58,076 bases of DNA, from contig CAZXCK010000014.1 of NCBI GenBank assembly GCA_964639225.1, forward strand, positions 1 to 58,076. The letters are read 5' to 3'. This document shows positions 1-7,949 of this stretch, piece by piece. The first letter of the stretch is position 1. The number at the start of each line of letters is the position of its first letter. Made by a program: the position numbers and the translations under genes. Source of the DNA: CAZXCK01 sp964639225. Its GTDB lineage: Bacteria > Chloroflexota > Anaerolineae > Aggregatilineales > Phototrophicaceae. The notes under the pieces were generated by a model. The model ran no database searches, was not told where the DNA came from, and saw only the letters and a list, made by a program, of their open reading frames with translations.

Positions 1-55
1 CTTGTCGAGAACAGTGATGATGCTTACACGATCAAAACAATCATTGCCGACCATG
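1..55. repeat. 55-bp terminal direct repeat, left copy
   Basis: The first 55 bases are identical to the last 55 bases. An open frame entering at base 1 is the continuation of the gene that runs off the right end, so the repeat marks a circular assembly closed by an overlap. It is more likely an assembly overlap than a biological terminal repeat, because it lies inside a gene. Confidence 0.95.
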
Positions 56-252
56 TATCGTCGAACGTAAAAGACGAGCTCATCAATGAGTTTAAGGCAC
101 TCGTTGTTGGGCTGGCACTGATGGATAACGAGTACATCATCAATGCACTCAGGCGTATATCGGCGATCAAGAGCAATATTCTGGCCGAGCATGACAACGA
201 AATGCCGGTCGTGAAACGACAATCTATAACCGTGACACCGTTTGAGCTATGA
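1..252 (+). CDS. 3' part of a structural protein split by the window ends
   Basis: This is the end of a 194-residue protein whose start lies at 57689. Joined across the repeat, the frame is open for 195 codons and ends in TGA at 250-252, overlapping the next ATG at 249. The product is acidic, has no transmembrane segment, and sits in the run of connector-sized genes between the capsid and the large tail protein. By position it could be a head-tail completion or neck protein. I do not recognise the family. Confidence 0.85.
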   Translation, partial: LVENSDDAYTIKTIIADHVSSNVKDELINEFKALVVGLALMDNEYIINALRRISAIKSNILAEHDNEMPVVKRQSITVTPFEL

Positions 253-746
253 GACTACTGGATACATTTATCAGTGATGCAGGTATCGCGACGTCGCTCC
301 GGAAGGGCGCTGCCATCATTACGGCAACGGTGCACGCCAAGAACCATAATGACTTCACTACTGTCACCCCGAAAGAGAAAGTGGTGTCGTGGTGGAGTCT
401 TGATGTCACACATTTCATTGAGCCGATAGCTTGTAACGCGAACAGCGTACACCAGTCTACAATTTCCGGTGCTGATCTTGAGTGTGACAATCTTTGTTAT
501 TTTGGCGGATATTTCCTCGGTGATTTCGAGGAGCTCGATCTGCCGGTGGTAGACTTTACGGTGGTGGATACGCTGCTTTGTGACGTTATGGCAACGATGT
601 GGGCGCTGATAGTCAACGATGAATACTCAGTCGCAGCCACATATCTACAGGCTGCATACATGATGATCGCGACAAGCAGAGAGATACTTTACGATATGCC
701 GGATGGCTCGGCCAATATAGCGGAGTTGACTCCATATGAACTATGA
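249..746 (+). CDS. Probable head-tail connector or tail adaptor protein, 165 aa
   Basis: The ATG overlaps the preceding stop (ATGA), which suggests translational coupling, and the gene ends inside the start of the 1169-residue tail protein. The product has two Trp side by side near residue 48 and a hydrophobic stretch near residues 118-142. I do not recognise the sequence. Its place just before a gp12-like tail protein fits a tail adaptor such as T7 gp11, but that rests on order only. Confidence 0.8.
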   Translation: MRLLDTFISDAGIATSLRKGAAIITATVHAKNHNDFTTVTPKEKVVSWWSLDVTHFIEPIACNANSVHQSTISGADLECDNLCYFGGYFLGDFEELDLPVVDFTVVDTLLCDVMATMWALIVNDEYSVAATYLQAAYMMIATSREILYDMPDGSANIAELTPYEL

Positions 747-3700
747 TCGCAAGAGCAAAATAGAAGACCTGAAGGCTCCCCGTCCACAGCCTGATAACAA
801 ATCAAGCATGAGTATTGGCGGACAGGAACCGAACTCTACTGCTGTGGGAGGACAGGAACCAAACTCTACTACCGTCGGCGGACAGGAACCGAACAGTACT
901 ACGGTCGGCGGACAGGAACCGAATAGTATTACAGTGCCTGGTGAAGAGCCGAATAGCACTACTGTGGGTGGGCAGGAGCCAAGCTCTACTACTGTGGGTG
1001 GGCAAGAGCCGAATAGCACTACTGTGGGTGGGCAGGAGCCAAGCTCTACTACTGTGGGTGGGCAGGAGCCAAATAGTACTACTATCGGAGGGCAAGAGCC
1101 GAATAGTATTACCATTGGTGATGACAGGCAATATGTCGACATCCCTGCGTTCACGACAGAGAATATGGGCCATAACGCAGAGAATGTGACCGATAGATTT
1201 TACTTTGAAGAGGCATCTGATGTAGATATCAATGATACGCAAGGCGCTGTAAGTATTGGATACAAACACTCGCAAGGTTTGTCTGACGGGGGCACAATAA
1301 GTACTACAGCGTTATCTCTATTTAATGCATTCGAAACAGGGTTAAATACTGGTGCGGCATTGCTTCATTGCATTAATATAACCTATTACCAGCAGCTCGA
1401 AACTTCTCTCGCGGGCGTCGAAGATAAAGAATTTCCGTATACGTTGGAAGTTGTTTTTGATGCTGGCGAGGATGTTGCCTTTGATATCGCAACACTTGAA
1501 GCGGTAAAAATATATTTTCCACAGTCTACTATTCTGGCGCCAATGAGAATTGCATATGGGTCTGATGGAGATAGCGATGAATCGGTAAAGGTGATCGGTC
1601 CATTTTCAATCCCGTTTGTTGTTCGGGCCGACTCTGGCGTTACCGTCACGTTCAACCGCGGCAAAGCTAACAATACCGGCCCATGGATCGGGAAGGACGG
1701 TAATGCCATAGCTGGTTCATTGGTAAATGGTACAGCAGCAGTATACTTGGATGGCATGCCAGTCGAGATAGGCTCGTCTGACAATATTGATATACAGCCA
1801 ATTTATGCTGTATACGGAAACTACAACGGTTCGTCAACACACGATCCAGTGATGGAGAATAGGAGAAGCTACGATTTCTGTGATCGACAACACTATGAGA
1901 GCGGATGGGAATACGTAAGAAGCAGTGCTGGTATATGGTACCCTTTCAAGAACGACCCCACTACTGGTGAGTCAACAAACACTATCAAGATAACCCTTGA
2001 AGTACAGCCGATCGCTGGTCCATCGGAAGCATACCGGACTGCCAATAGCGTATATGGCTCAAGGGGCATCAAGAACGGTGTAGGGTATGCGCGCGTCAAA
2101 GTTCTTGATGTTGAAGATGGGTCAGTTGTTGGTGGCCCAACATGGGTTAGTGCAACAACGCCTTTAGTGTCGAAAGTTGGATCGCCGTCTTATCCAAAAA
2201 CAATCATGTACGGGTCTCCGAATTATAGCCCAATACTGAATGACGCCGGTACATTTAGGAGTGCGATCAACCAAGAACGCATACAGTGGGTTTCGTCAGG
2301 GTCTTATGCTGGGAAGAAATATCGACTATATTCGATTCGTACCGGAGCAAAATTATGTTTGGCTGCTGCTGCCATAACAAGCGCATCGACAAAGAGCTGG
2401 TTTTGTTTTGAGATGAAAGACAAGCGAAACAACACAGTATACTACCATCCCGAGAATCTTCATATTATATGGGACTCGCTGATAGGGTGGGATCAATCAA
2501 GCGGCGATGTATCAGATATTGACATAGAGGAGATCAAGATACTTGACATTACCGGAGAGAAGATATGCGTAAAAATAGAGTGTACTCACAATTCTACCGA
2601 TTACACATTTATTCTCACGGTACGAAAAGCAACCGCGATTAGCGGTGGGAGCTTGCTTGTCAGCGAGTGGGAGCGCGAAACGTGGCTATGCACAATGCAT
2701 ATTTACGATGAAACATCCCTCTTGTCTTTTGATCCGAGGAACGGCCACAATGGAGGAGCTGCTCTTGAATACAATATAAACGAGCAGCATAGAGCTGATG
2801 TGGCGGGCTGGGACACTATACAAGAGATGGCTCTTGACACGAAAAGAAACCCTATGGTGACTATTTTTGGTGGGAACGGACTGTTTCTTGACAAGGTGTC
2901 TCGGTCGTCATCGAATATACTATTTTCGTTTGGCCAGCCCGACATGGTGTTTGTCCCATTTGTTCTTGATGATGTTGTGATTGGGTTTAATGACACGATA
3001 AATTATGGGCTACAAGCGATCTGTATCCCGTGCTTGTTGCCGACGGTGTCGACAAGAATCTCTGATATTGAAACGTCCAGGGCAGGGGAAAATGATTCGA
3101 TTGATATTGAGACATGGGTGTCAAGATTCTATGGGTTTCACAGCACAAAACCAACATACCTGTCCGGCATGTACGACTTGGAAACAGAGGCTGTCATGCT
3201 ATATAAGTCAACGGCCATATTGTACACAACACCTGCTATTTCGGAAGGAAATGTCTATTCAAGTCTTCCTTCTAATCTTTCATCCCTTGTCGGCACGGAC
3301 CTTATTTCGAGTGGTTGTGTTATAGGCAAGGATGCTGTTGTTGTTGGTAACAATATTTACAGTTCGCTTGATGATGTTATATATCCGGCAACAAGCAAGT
3401 ATCAGCTTAATGCCGACAAATCTAAAGCCCCATTACAGCTGAGAGGAAAATCCTATTCAGCTGGAAACAACCTTATGGTTTCAGACACAAACTCTCTCAC
3501 ATTGTTTAGCAGCAACCAATCTGGAGGCCTTGATTATATCACATCGTTCCCTATTAGCGTAGCAAGTAATATTGTCTTCTTCGCCGGAATGGCATTCTTT
3601 GCATCAGCGACAGCAATATATGCCATGAATAAGGGGAGCCTCGTAAAGATCAGAGAACTGGATTATACCTATACGAACATTGTATTTTCTATCGTTGACG

Positions 3701-4245
3701 AGGGACAGCTGTTCGTTCTGTGTGTGCGAAGCATTGATTCGCAAGGGTATGTCATATATGCCGATGGCTCTATCTCCGAGATATCTGCCGCAACATATTC
3801 TCCTTCCTTGCATGACAGGAAGATTGTAACCATCGTAAATAATATGGTGCCCGACCTGCGAGCATATCATGTATCGTCGGGCTCATGGGGTGCGTACAGT
3901 ATAAGCTTGGCCAGGCAGACAGCATCAACTGATAGCCATATCGAATCCAATCTCGTGCGCGTATCACGTGCAGGACAGAGGTTCGTACTCACGAAGGTGT
4001 ACATCCACTTCTATGCCGGTACGGGCGCTCCGTTTGACATATACGTCTACGACGATGGGTCGTCGACAGCCCTATGGTCTGACACATCTCCGAGCTACTC
4101 TGCGAGTGTTGAACAGCAGGTGTATCTCGATATCGGGAACGAACCGGTCGATGCCCTGAGGTACAAGATAACGAACATAGATTCGGATGCTGTCATATAC
4201 GATGTGAAGTTTATTGGATACTATACGCAGAAACCAGGAGGATGA
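736..4245 (+). CDS. Large tail protein with N-terminal decapeptide repeats, 1169 aa
   Basis: Residues 28-127 are ten head-to-tail copies of a decapeptide close to GGQEPNSTTV. The remaining thousand residues are rich in Ser, Thr, Tyr, Ile and Val with few charged clusters, as expected of a beta-rich virion protein. No signal peptide or membrane segment is seen. It lies after the small connector genes and before the ejection proteins, the position held in T7-like phages by the tail nozzle protein gp12, and its length would suit a nozzle or hub. The repeat may be a flexible linker or a Thr-rich stalk. The start follows GGAG at about 10 bases and overlaps the preceding gene by 11 bases. Alternative: a non-exported tail spike. 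Confidence 0.85.
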   Translation: MNYDRKSKIEDLKAPRPQPDNKSSMSIGGQEPNSTAVGGQEPNSTTVGGQEPNSTTVGGQEPNSITVPGEEPNSTTVGGQEPSSTTVGGQEPNSTTVGGQEPSSTTVGGQEPNSTTIGGQEPNSITIGDDRQYVDIPAFTTENMGHNAENVTDRFYFEEASDVDINDTQGAVSIGYKHSQGLSDGGTISTTALSLFNAFETGLNTGAALLHCINITYYQQLETSLAGVEDKEFPYTLEVVFDAGEDVAFDIATLEAVKIYFPQSTILAPMRIAYGSDGDSDESVKVIGPFSIPFVVRADSGVTVTFNRGKANNTGPWIGKDGNAIAGSLVNGTAAVYLDGMPVEIGSSDNIDIQPIYAVYGNYNGSSTHDPVMENRRSYDFCDRQHYESGWEYVRSSAGIWYPFKNDPTTGESTNTIKITLEVQPIAGPSEAYRTANSVYGSRGIKNGVGYARVKVLDVEDGSVVGGPTWVSATTPLVSKVGSPSYPKTIMYGSPNYSPILNDAGTFRSAINQERIQWVSSGSYAGKKYRLYSIRTGAKLCLAAAAITSASTKSWFCFEMKDKRNNTVYYHPENLHIIWDSLIGWDQSSGDVSDIDIEEIKILDITGEKICVKIECTHNSTDYTFILTVRKATAISGGSLLVSEWERETWLCTMHIYDETSLLSFDPRNGHNGGAALEYNINEQHRADVAGWDTIQEMALDTKRNPMVTIFGGNGLFLDKVSRSSSNILFSFGQPDMVFVPFVLDDVVIGFNDTINYGLQAICIPCLLPTVSTRISDIETSRAGENDSIDIETWVSRFYGFHSTKPTYLSGMYDLETEAVMLYKSTAILYTTPAISEGNVYSSLPSNLSSLVGTDLISSGCVIGKDAVVVGNNIYSSLDDVIYPATSKYQLNADKSKAPLQLRGKSYSAGNNLMVSDTNSLTLFSSNQSGGLDYITSFPISVASNIVFFAGMAFFASATAIYAMNKGSLVKIRELDYTYTNIVFSIVDEGQLFVLCVRSIDSQGYVIYADGSISEISAATYSPSLHDRKIVTIVNNMVPDLRAYHVSSGSWGAYSISLARQTASTDSHIESNLVRVSRAGQRFVLTKVYIHFYAGTGAPFDIYVYDDGSSTALWSDTSPSYSASVEQQVYLDIGNEPVDALRYKITNIDSDAVIYDVKFIGYYTQKPGG
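817..1116 (+). repeat. Ten tandem 30-bp repeats encoding (G/P)G(Q/E)EP(N/S)S-type decapeptides
   Basis: Ten consecutive in-frame 30-base units lie at codons 28-127 of the tail protein. Units 6-9 are nearly identical at DNA level, while the fifth is diverged (PGEEP). The third-position pattern shows both recent copying and older drift, so copy number probably varies between relatives. The 30-base period also keeps other frames open, which creates false reading frames over the array. Confidence 0.95.
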
Positions 4246-4247
4246 TC

Positions 4248-4970
4248 ATGGATATTATTCTTGCCGTCATTGATTTTGTGCAGAGCATGTTCTCGACGCC
4301 GGATGTGTATGTGGCATTCGACCCGCTAACCCTGACTGTCATGGCGGCAGCATCTGCCGGTAAAGCCATGTATGACCGGAGCAAAGAGCGCCAGATGAAG
4401 CGTGGGCATAATCGCCAGATGGATGAAGCCATCAAGTCACAGCGCCAGCAGCAGCGCATGATCGACTCGCAGAACCGTAACGCATACGGTCGTGCACTGA
4501 CATTTATGGCGGCGAACAGGAACAACCCGAATGCATGGAACACGGCATCGAGCATGTACAACAACACCATGAGCGGCAACGCACAACGCTCAGCGGGCGT
4601 AGCCGAGAACATCGGGAACTACAAGGCGAACAAGCAAAAGGTTGACAGTCTTGGCGGGTTCTACAAAGACATGGCATTGCAGGGCGGCTTGTCGGCGGCG
4701 AGTACCGTAGGGTCAGCGATGGCGTTTGATTATATGGGCAACAAGATGCGGGGATTAAATCCGGGCGGACAGGCAGGCGGACAGCCTGTAGGCAAATGGG
4801 GTCTCGATGCAGGGAGGGCCGCTACGGATACAGGCACACCCGGGTTTATGCACACGGCAGGACAGAAGATGAGTGGGGCCGGTCAATGGCTTGGTAATGC
4901 ATGGGATGTGACAAGGCGATATAAATTTAATATTCCCGATGCGATAGACAAAAGAGAATATGGGTTTTAG
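4248..4970 (+). CDS. Probable internal virion (ejection) protein, gp14-like, 240 aa
   Basis: AGGAGG at 4236-4241 sits six bases before ATG 4248, so I prefer this start to the ATG at 4242, which directly abuts the SD. The product starts with a hydrophobic stretch, followed by a long Gln/Arg/Asn-rich helical region (residues about 40-130) and a Gly-rich tail with GKWGLDAGRAA near residues 185-195. Size, composition and place before the giant ejection proteins resemble T7 gp14. The GKWGLDAGRAA motif recurs in the gene at 5482. The last four bases overlap the end of the opposite-strand lipoprotein gene. Confidence 0.75.
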   Translation: MDIILAVIDFVQSMFSTPDVYVAFDPLTLTVMAAASAGKAMYDRSKERQMKRGHNRQMDEAIKSQRQQQRMIDSQNRNAYGRALTFMAANRNNPNAWNTASSMYNNTMSGNAQRSAGVAENIGNYKANKQKVDSLGGFYKDMALQGGLSAASTVGSAMAFDYMGNKMRGLNPGGQAGGQPVGKWGLDAGRAATDTGTPGFMHTAGQKMSGAGQWLGNAWDVTRRYKFNIPDAIDKREYGF

Positions 4971-5404
4971 TATCGATGCACGCCTGCCTTTGCGTTTACA
5001 ATCATGCCGCCTTGGTTGACATAATAATCTATAAAAAAGGTTGCAATGTTTTGTTGATTTGCTTTTGCTACAATTCCTTCGTTTGTGCGATAGTAATAAC
5101 CATCGCCATCTTCAATATATTCAACTTCTACAGTATATATTGTATGGGCCCCATCTTCTTTTGCGTAGTCCACGTCTTCTGTGAGCCTATATCTTTTGTA
5201 CTCCTCCCACTCTTTGCCGATAATTGTGGGTCGAAGGTCATGATAAAAAAGATAGAGTTGACTTTCCCAGAAATCCATTTCTGCAAATTCTTGCCAAGAA
5301 ATATCGTGAGTTTCTTCAAACTCCTTGGCTACGGAATAATAGTAGGGCAGAGAACAAGAAAATGTCAGAGAAGCAAGTGCGAGGACAACGATCAGCCGTT
5401 TCAT
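4967..5404 (-). CDS. Lipoprotein moron, 145 aa
   Basis: The N-terminus is a short lysine/arginine-led hydrophobic segment ending in the lipobox LTFSC with Cys17 as the likely lipidated residue. The mature part is acidic and aromatic-rich (many Tyr, Phe, Trp) with no further membrane span. It is the only leftward gene in the late structural arm, with its own TTGACA-17-TATATT promoter and an AGGAGG site six bases before the ATG. These are marks of a moron expressed outside the lytic programme. Small phage lipoproteins such as T5 Llp block receptors against superinfection, and that is a plausible role here, but no homology is claimed. No terminator is visible, so its transcript would run antisense into the gp14-like gene. 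Confidence 0.85.
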   Translation of the reverse strand: MKRLIVVLALASLTFSCSLPYYYSVAKEFEETHDISWQEFAEMDFWESQLYLFYHDLRPTIIGKEWEEYKRYRLTEDVDYAKEDGAHTIYTVEVEYIEDGDGYYYRTNEGIVAKANQQNIATFFIDYYVNQGGMIVNAKAGVHRY

Positions 5405-5426
5405 GCGGGCCTCCTTTGTTTCTCAT

Positions 5427-5455
5427 AATATAGATGAATGAAAACGAAATGTCAA
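5427..5455 (-). promoter_or_regulatory. sigma70-type promoter for the lipoprotein gene
   Basis: Read leftward: TTGACA (5450-5455), 17-base spacer, TATATT (5427-5432). The expected start of transcription is near 5420, about 16 bases before the ATG, leaving room for the AGGAGG. The same -35/-10 pair and spacing occur at 37805-37833. Confidence 0.8.
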
Positions 5456-5481
5456 GCGTGATATGAGAAAGGATTTGAATT

Positions 5482-6162
5482 ATGCCATGGGAACGTAATC
5501 CGATTACAGGAAAGCTCGTGTGGTTTCATGACGAGTCTGATCCCCGCCCATATGCAGGAACCTCGCCTCCCAGCAGGGATCCGAATTATACTAACCACCC
5601 CGGAGACCCGAGAGGTGTAAGGCAATATCTGCCTCCTCAGTGGAATGTGCCGGAGCCAATGGGCAAATGGGGTCTCGATGCAGGAAGAGCCGCTATGGAG
5701 ACAGAGCAGGCTGTAACGCCTACTGTTCGCGATATAGAGGCTGCGCCAGTATCTCGTGTGGTACCACAGCTGACACCCACTCCCGGAGCTCCAAATTCGA
5801 TGGACACAGAAAAACCTCGGTCCGGCTATCTCGCAGCGCTATATGCAAGAAGCGATCGCCGAGCCGCCCAGATGGCAGAGGCGCAGCAGGGCAGATATAG
5901 TGGTGGCCCTGAGATGGCCGAGATAGCCATGCGAAGAGGCCAAATTGATGACCATATCAAAAGGGCTACTCGTGGTGACGGAGCTATTGAGGCGGGTGTT
6001 TTTGCACGCCTGATAAATCAATATGCTGGGGATCCTGCGCTAGTTGAATATCTCAAGGGGTTGCGATCACATTATTTCGGTGGCAAAGCAGGATATCGAT
6101 ATGACAACGGATATTTTGTTCCGGATCGCGAACAAGCACAAGCCAACCTTTATGGAGTATAG
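5482..6162 (+). CDS. Virion-associated protein of unknown function, 226 aa
   Basis: AAAGGA lies eight bases or so before the ATG. The N-terminal third is Pro-rich and carries GKWGLDAGRAA near residues 63-73, shared with the C-terminus of the gp14-like protein on the other side of the lipoprotein gene. The rest is soluble and rich in Arg, Ala and Tyr. The shared block and the location suggest it belongs to the ejection-protein set, or that the moron entered between copies of a duplicated segment. No family recognised. Confidence 0.75.
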   Translation: MPWERNPITGKLVWFHDESDPRPYAGTSPPSRDPNYTNHPGDPRGVRQYLPPQWNVPEPMGKWGLDAGRAAMETEQAVTPTVRDIEAAPVSRVVPQLTPTPGAPNSMDTEKPRSGYLAALYARSDRRAAQMAEAQQGRYSGGPEMAEIAMRRGQIDDHIKRATRGDGAIEAGVFARLINQYAGDPALVEYLKGLRSHYFGGKAGYRYDNGYFVPDREQAQANLYGV

Positions 6163-6164
6163 TC

Positions 6165-6626
6165 ATGCCATTAGCACAAGGACAACAGAATCTATATGGT
6201 ATCGCGCAGCCGTACGACATGAATAGTGCGCTTGATCTGTTCATCAAGTCGGTGCAGGCCAATCAAGGCATAGCTCAGGGGCGTGCAACAAACACGCAGA
6301 GCAACATTGCAGCATACATGGCTCCTGCCGAATACCGTCAAACCAACACCATTTCGGATATGAATGAGGCTCAGACCCGCGGTATCAGCGCACAGGCACG
6401 AGCCCAAGAACTCTCTAATCAGCATCGTGATTTCTTTCAGGGCTACGAGCTGTCAACACTGAAGAACAACCCCGACTGGGTTACCAGCCGGTATGAAAGA
6501 ATGTATGCTCCTGTTGAGACTTATTCGAGTCAACCGGTGAGGCAATACTCGAGATCAGTATTTCGCCAAGCAGTTCCAAGATGGCTCCAATCCCGTATGC
6601 AGCACAGTCTCTCGACAAGGTGGTGA
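6165..6626 (+). CDS. Virion-associated protein of unknown function, 153 aa
   Basis: Starts two bases after the previous stop, in the same late operon. The product is soluble, Gln/Ala/Asn-rich and probably helical in the middle, with no membrane segment. It lies within the ejection-protein block. No family recognised. Confidence 0.75.
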   Translation: MPLAQGQQNLYGIAQPYDMNSALDLFIKSVQANQGIAQGRATNTQSNIAAYMAPAEYRQTNTISDMNEAQTRGISAQARAQELSNQHRDFFQGYELSTLKNNPDWVTSRYERMYAPVETYSSQPVRQYSRSVFRQAVPRWLQSRMQHSLSTRW

Positions 6627-6632
6627 TGATAG

Positions 6633-7949
6633 ATGCCTAATAATGGCCAAGGGTACGATCCCGTTGATCTTCCCTTCCTCAATGAGGCAGGGCTCAAGAT
6701 GCAAGCTGGCGACACAAGCTGGTTTACGCCTGAGAAGAGAAAAAAGTACCAACAAGAACTGGCTCGTCAGAGAAAATATGCTCATGAAGCAGAACGAATA
6801 TCAAAGTCATTAGAGTTCTTAAACAAAAAAAAGGGAAGCACAAAGGACTTATGGCAAGAATCTCTCGAAACTGGCCGCGCAGTCGATAGCGATTCTTATA
6901 TGCCATTACCCACGACTATGGTACCGGCTATACCAAGGAGTGAAGAAGAATTACGGGATAGTCTTGACAGCATAACAAACACTATACAGGAAAAAGAAGA
7001 AGCCCTTGCGGCGCTCAATGCGGCGCTCGGTCTCGGTTCCAGCCAATCAGAAGAAGCCACGGGTGCTAATTCGAGTGGGGTGTTTCCAACACTAGATAAC
7101 AATGTTGCTGGTGGTTCTGCTCCATTCATTATGGTAAACAATGCAGAAGCGGCACCGGAGCGTACTTCTGTCCCCAACAGAAATGCAGGCGGAGGCCCCT
7201 CAAGAAGTAGATCGTCAGCAGCCAAGTCTGGTACACCCGAGAGAAATGCTTTCGACGAGCTGCTCAAGATGATCGAGAAGCCGCAGCATCCATTGTCCGA
7301 TACCGCAAAAAGCGAGATCGACCGGTACGCCACGAACCTGGCGAATACCAGTAAAGACATGATGCTCTATTCGGCATGGCACAACGATGGCCGGGTAGAC
7401 CCGAACCTCGCTGAATCATACCGATCGTCGATGGCATTCAAGGAGAAGGTCGATCAGAATCTCGGGATAATCGACGACAAGAACTCAACCAAGGCGGAGC
7501 GTCAATCGGCAGCGGAAGCGCTGGCAATGATCATAGCTCCACAGAACCAAGCTCAGCTCGAGAACACGTTCATGGCAACGGCCCCTCAGTTACTCGGCCA
7601 GCTTGACGCCAATGAAGTGCAGCGTGCAGCTATTGCAGCGTCGATGGCTCGTGGTTCCGGTGGGTACGGCAGTTCTCGTGGGTATGGTGGTGGTGGCATG
7701 ATGGGCATGAGCGCTGGGGACATACAGGAAGGCGTTCAGTATTTCGCTGACCGCGTGGACGCACTCGCCGACCAGGGGATGCAGGGAACCGAGGAAATGC
7801 AGGAGGCACAACAGTCCTTGGCAAGCCTTGAGTCTATGCTCAAGCAGGTACTCATGTCTCAAGGTGGCGTTCTTGGTTTCGGCAATGGTGGCATCAATAC
7901 AAGCAATATGCCAGGATGGAATAACTTCTTTCAGCATAGAGGACAATGA
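6633..7949 (+). CDS. Probable ejection or internal virion protein with coiled coil, 438 aa
   Basis: The first 120 residues are charged and helical, with a heptad-like stretch near residues 105-135. A low-complexity Ala/Ser/Gly part follows, and residues 200-320 are again helical. A Gly-rich patch (GSGGYGSSRGYGGGGMMGM) lies near residues 341-359. It directly precedes, and overlaps by ATGATG, the giant polymerase gene, so the two are probably made together. No enzyme motif is visible. It could be a virion-core organiser packaged with the large proteins. Confidence 0.75.
   Translation: MPNNGQGYDPVDLPFLNEAGLKMQAGDTSWFTPEKRKKYQQELARQRKYAHEAERISKSLEFLNKKKGSTKDLWQESLETGRAVDSDSYMPLPTTMVPAIPRSEEELRDSLDSITNTIQEKEEALAALNAALGLGSSQSEEATGANSSGVFPTLDNNVAGGSAPFIMVNNAEAAPERTSVPNRNAGGGPSRSRSSAAKSGTPERNAFDELLKMIEKPQHPLSDTAKSEIDRYATNLANTSKDMMLYSAWHNDGRVDPNLAESYRSSMAFKEKVDQNLGIIDDKNSTKAERQSAAEALAMIIAPQNQAQLENTFMATAPQLLGQLDANEVQRAAIAASMARGSGGYGSSRGYGGGGMMGMSAGDIQEGVQYFADRVDALADQGMQGTEEMQEAQQSLASLESMLKQVLMSQGGVLGFGNGGINTSNMPGWNNFFQHRGQ

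Noticed and set aside
741..1275. Long open frames on both strands over the decapeptide repeats
   Set aside because: The 30-base period keeps several frames open by chance. They lack SD sites and would encode Cys/Pro or Leu/Arg repeats.
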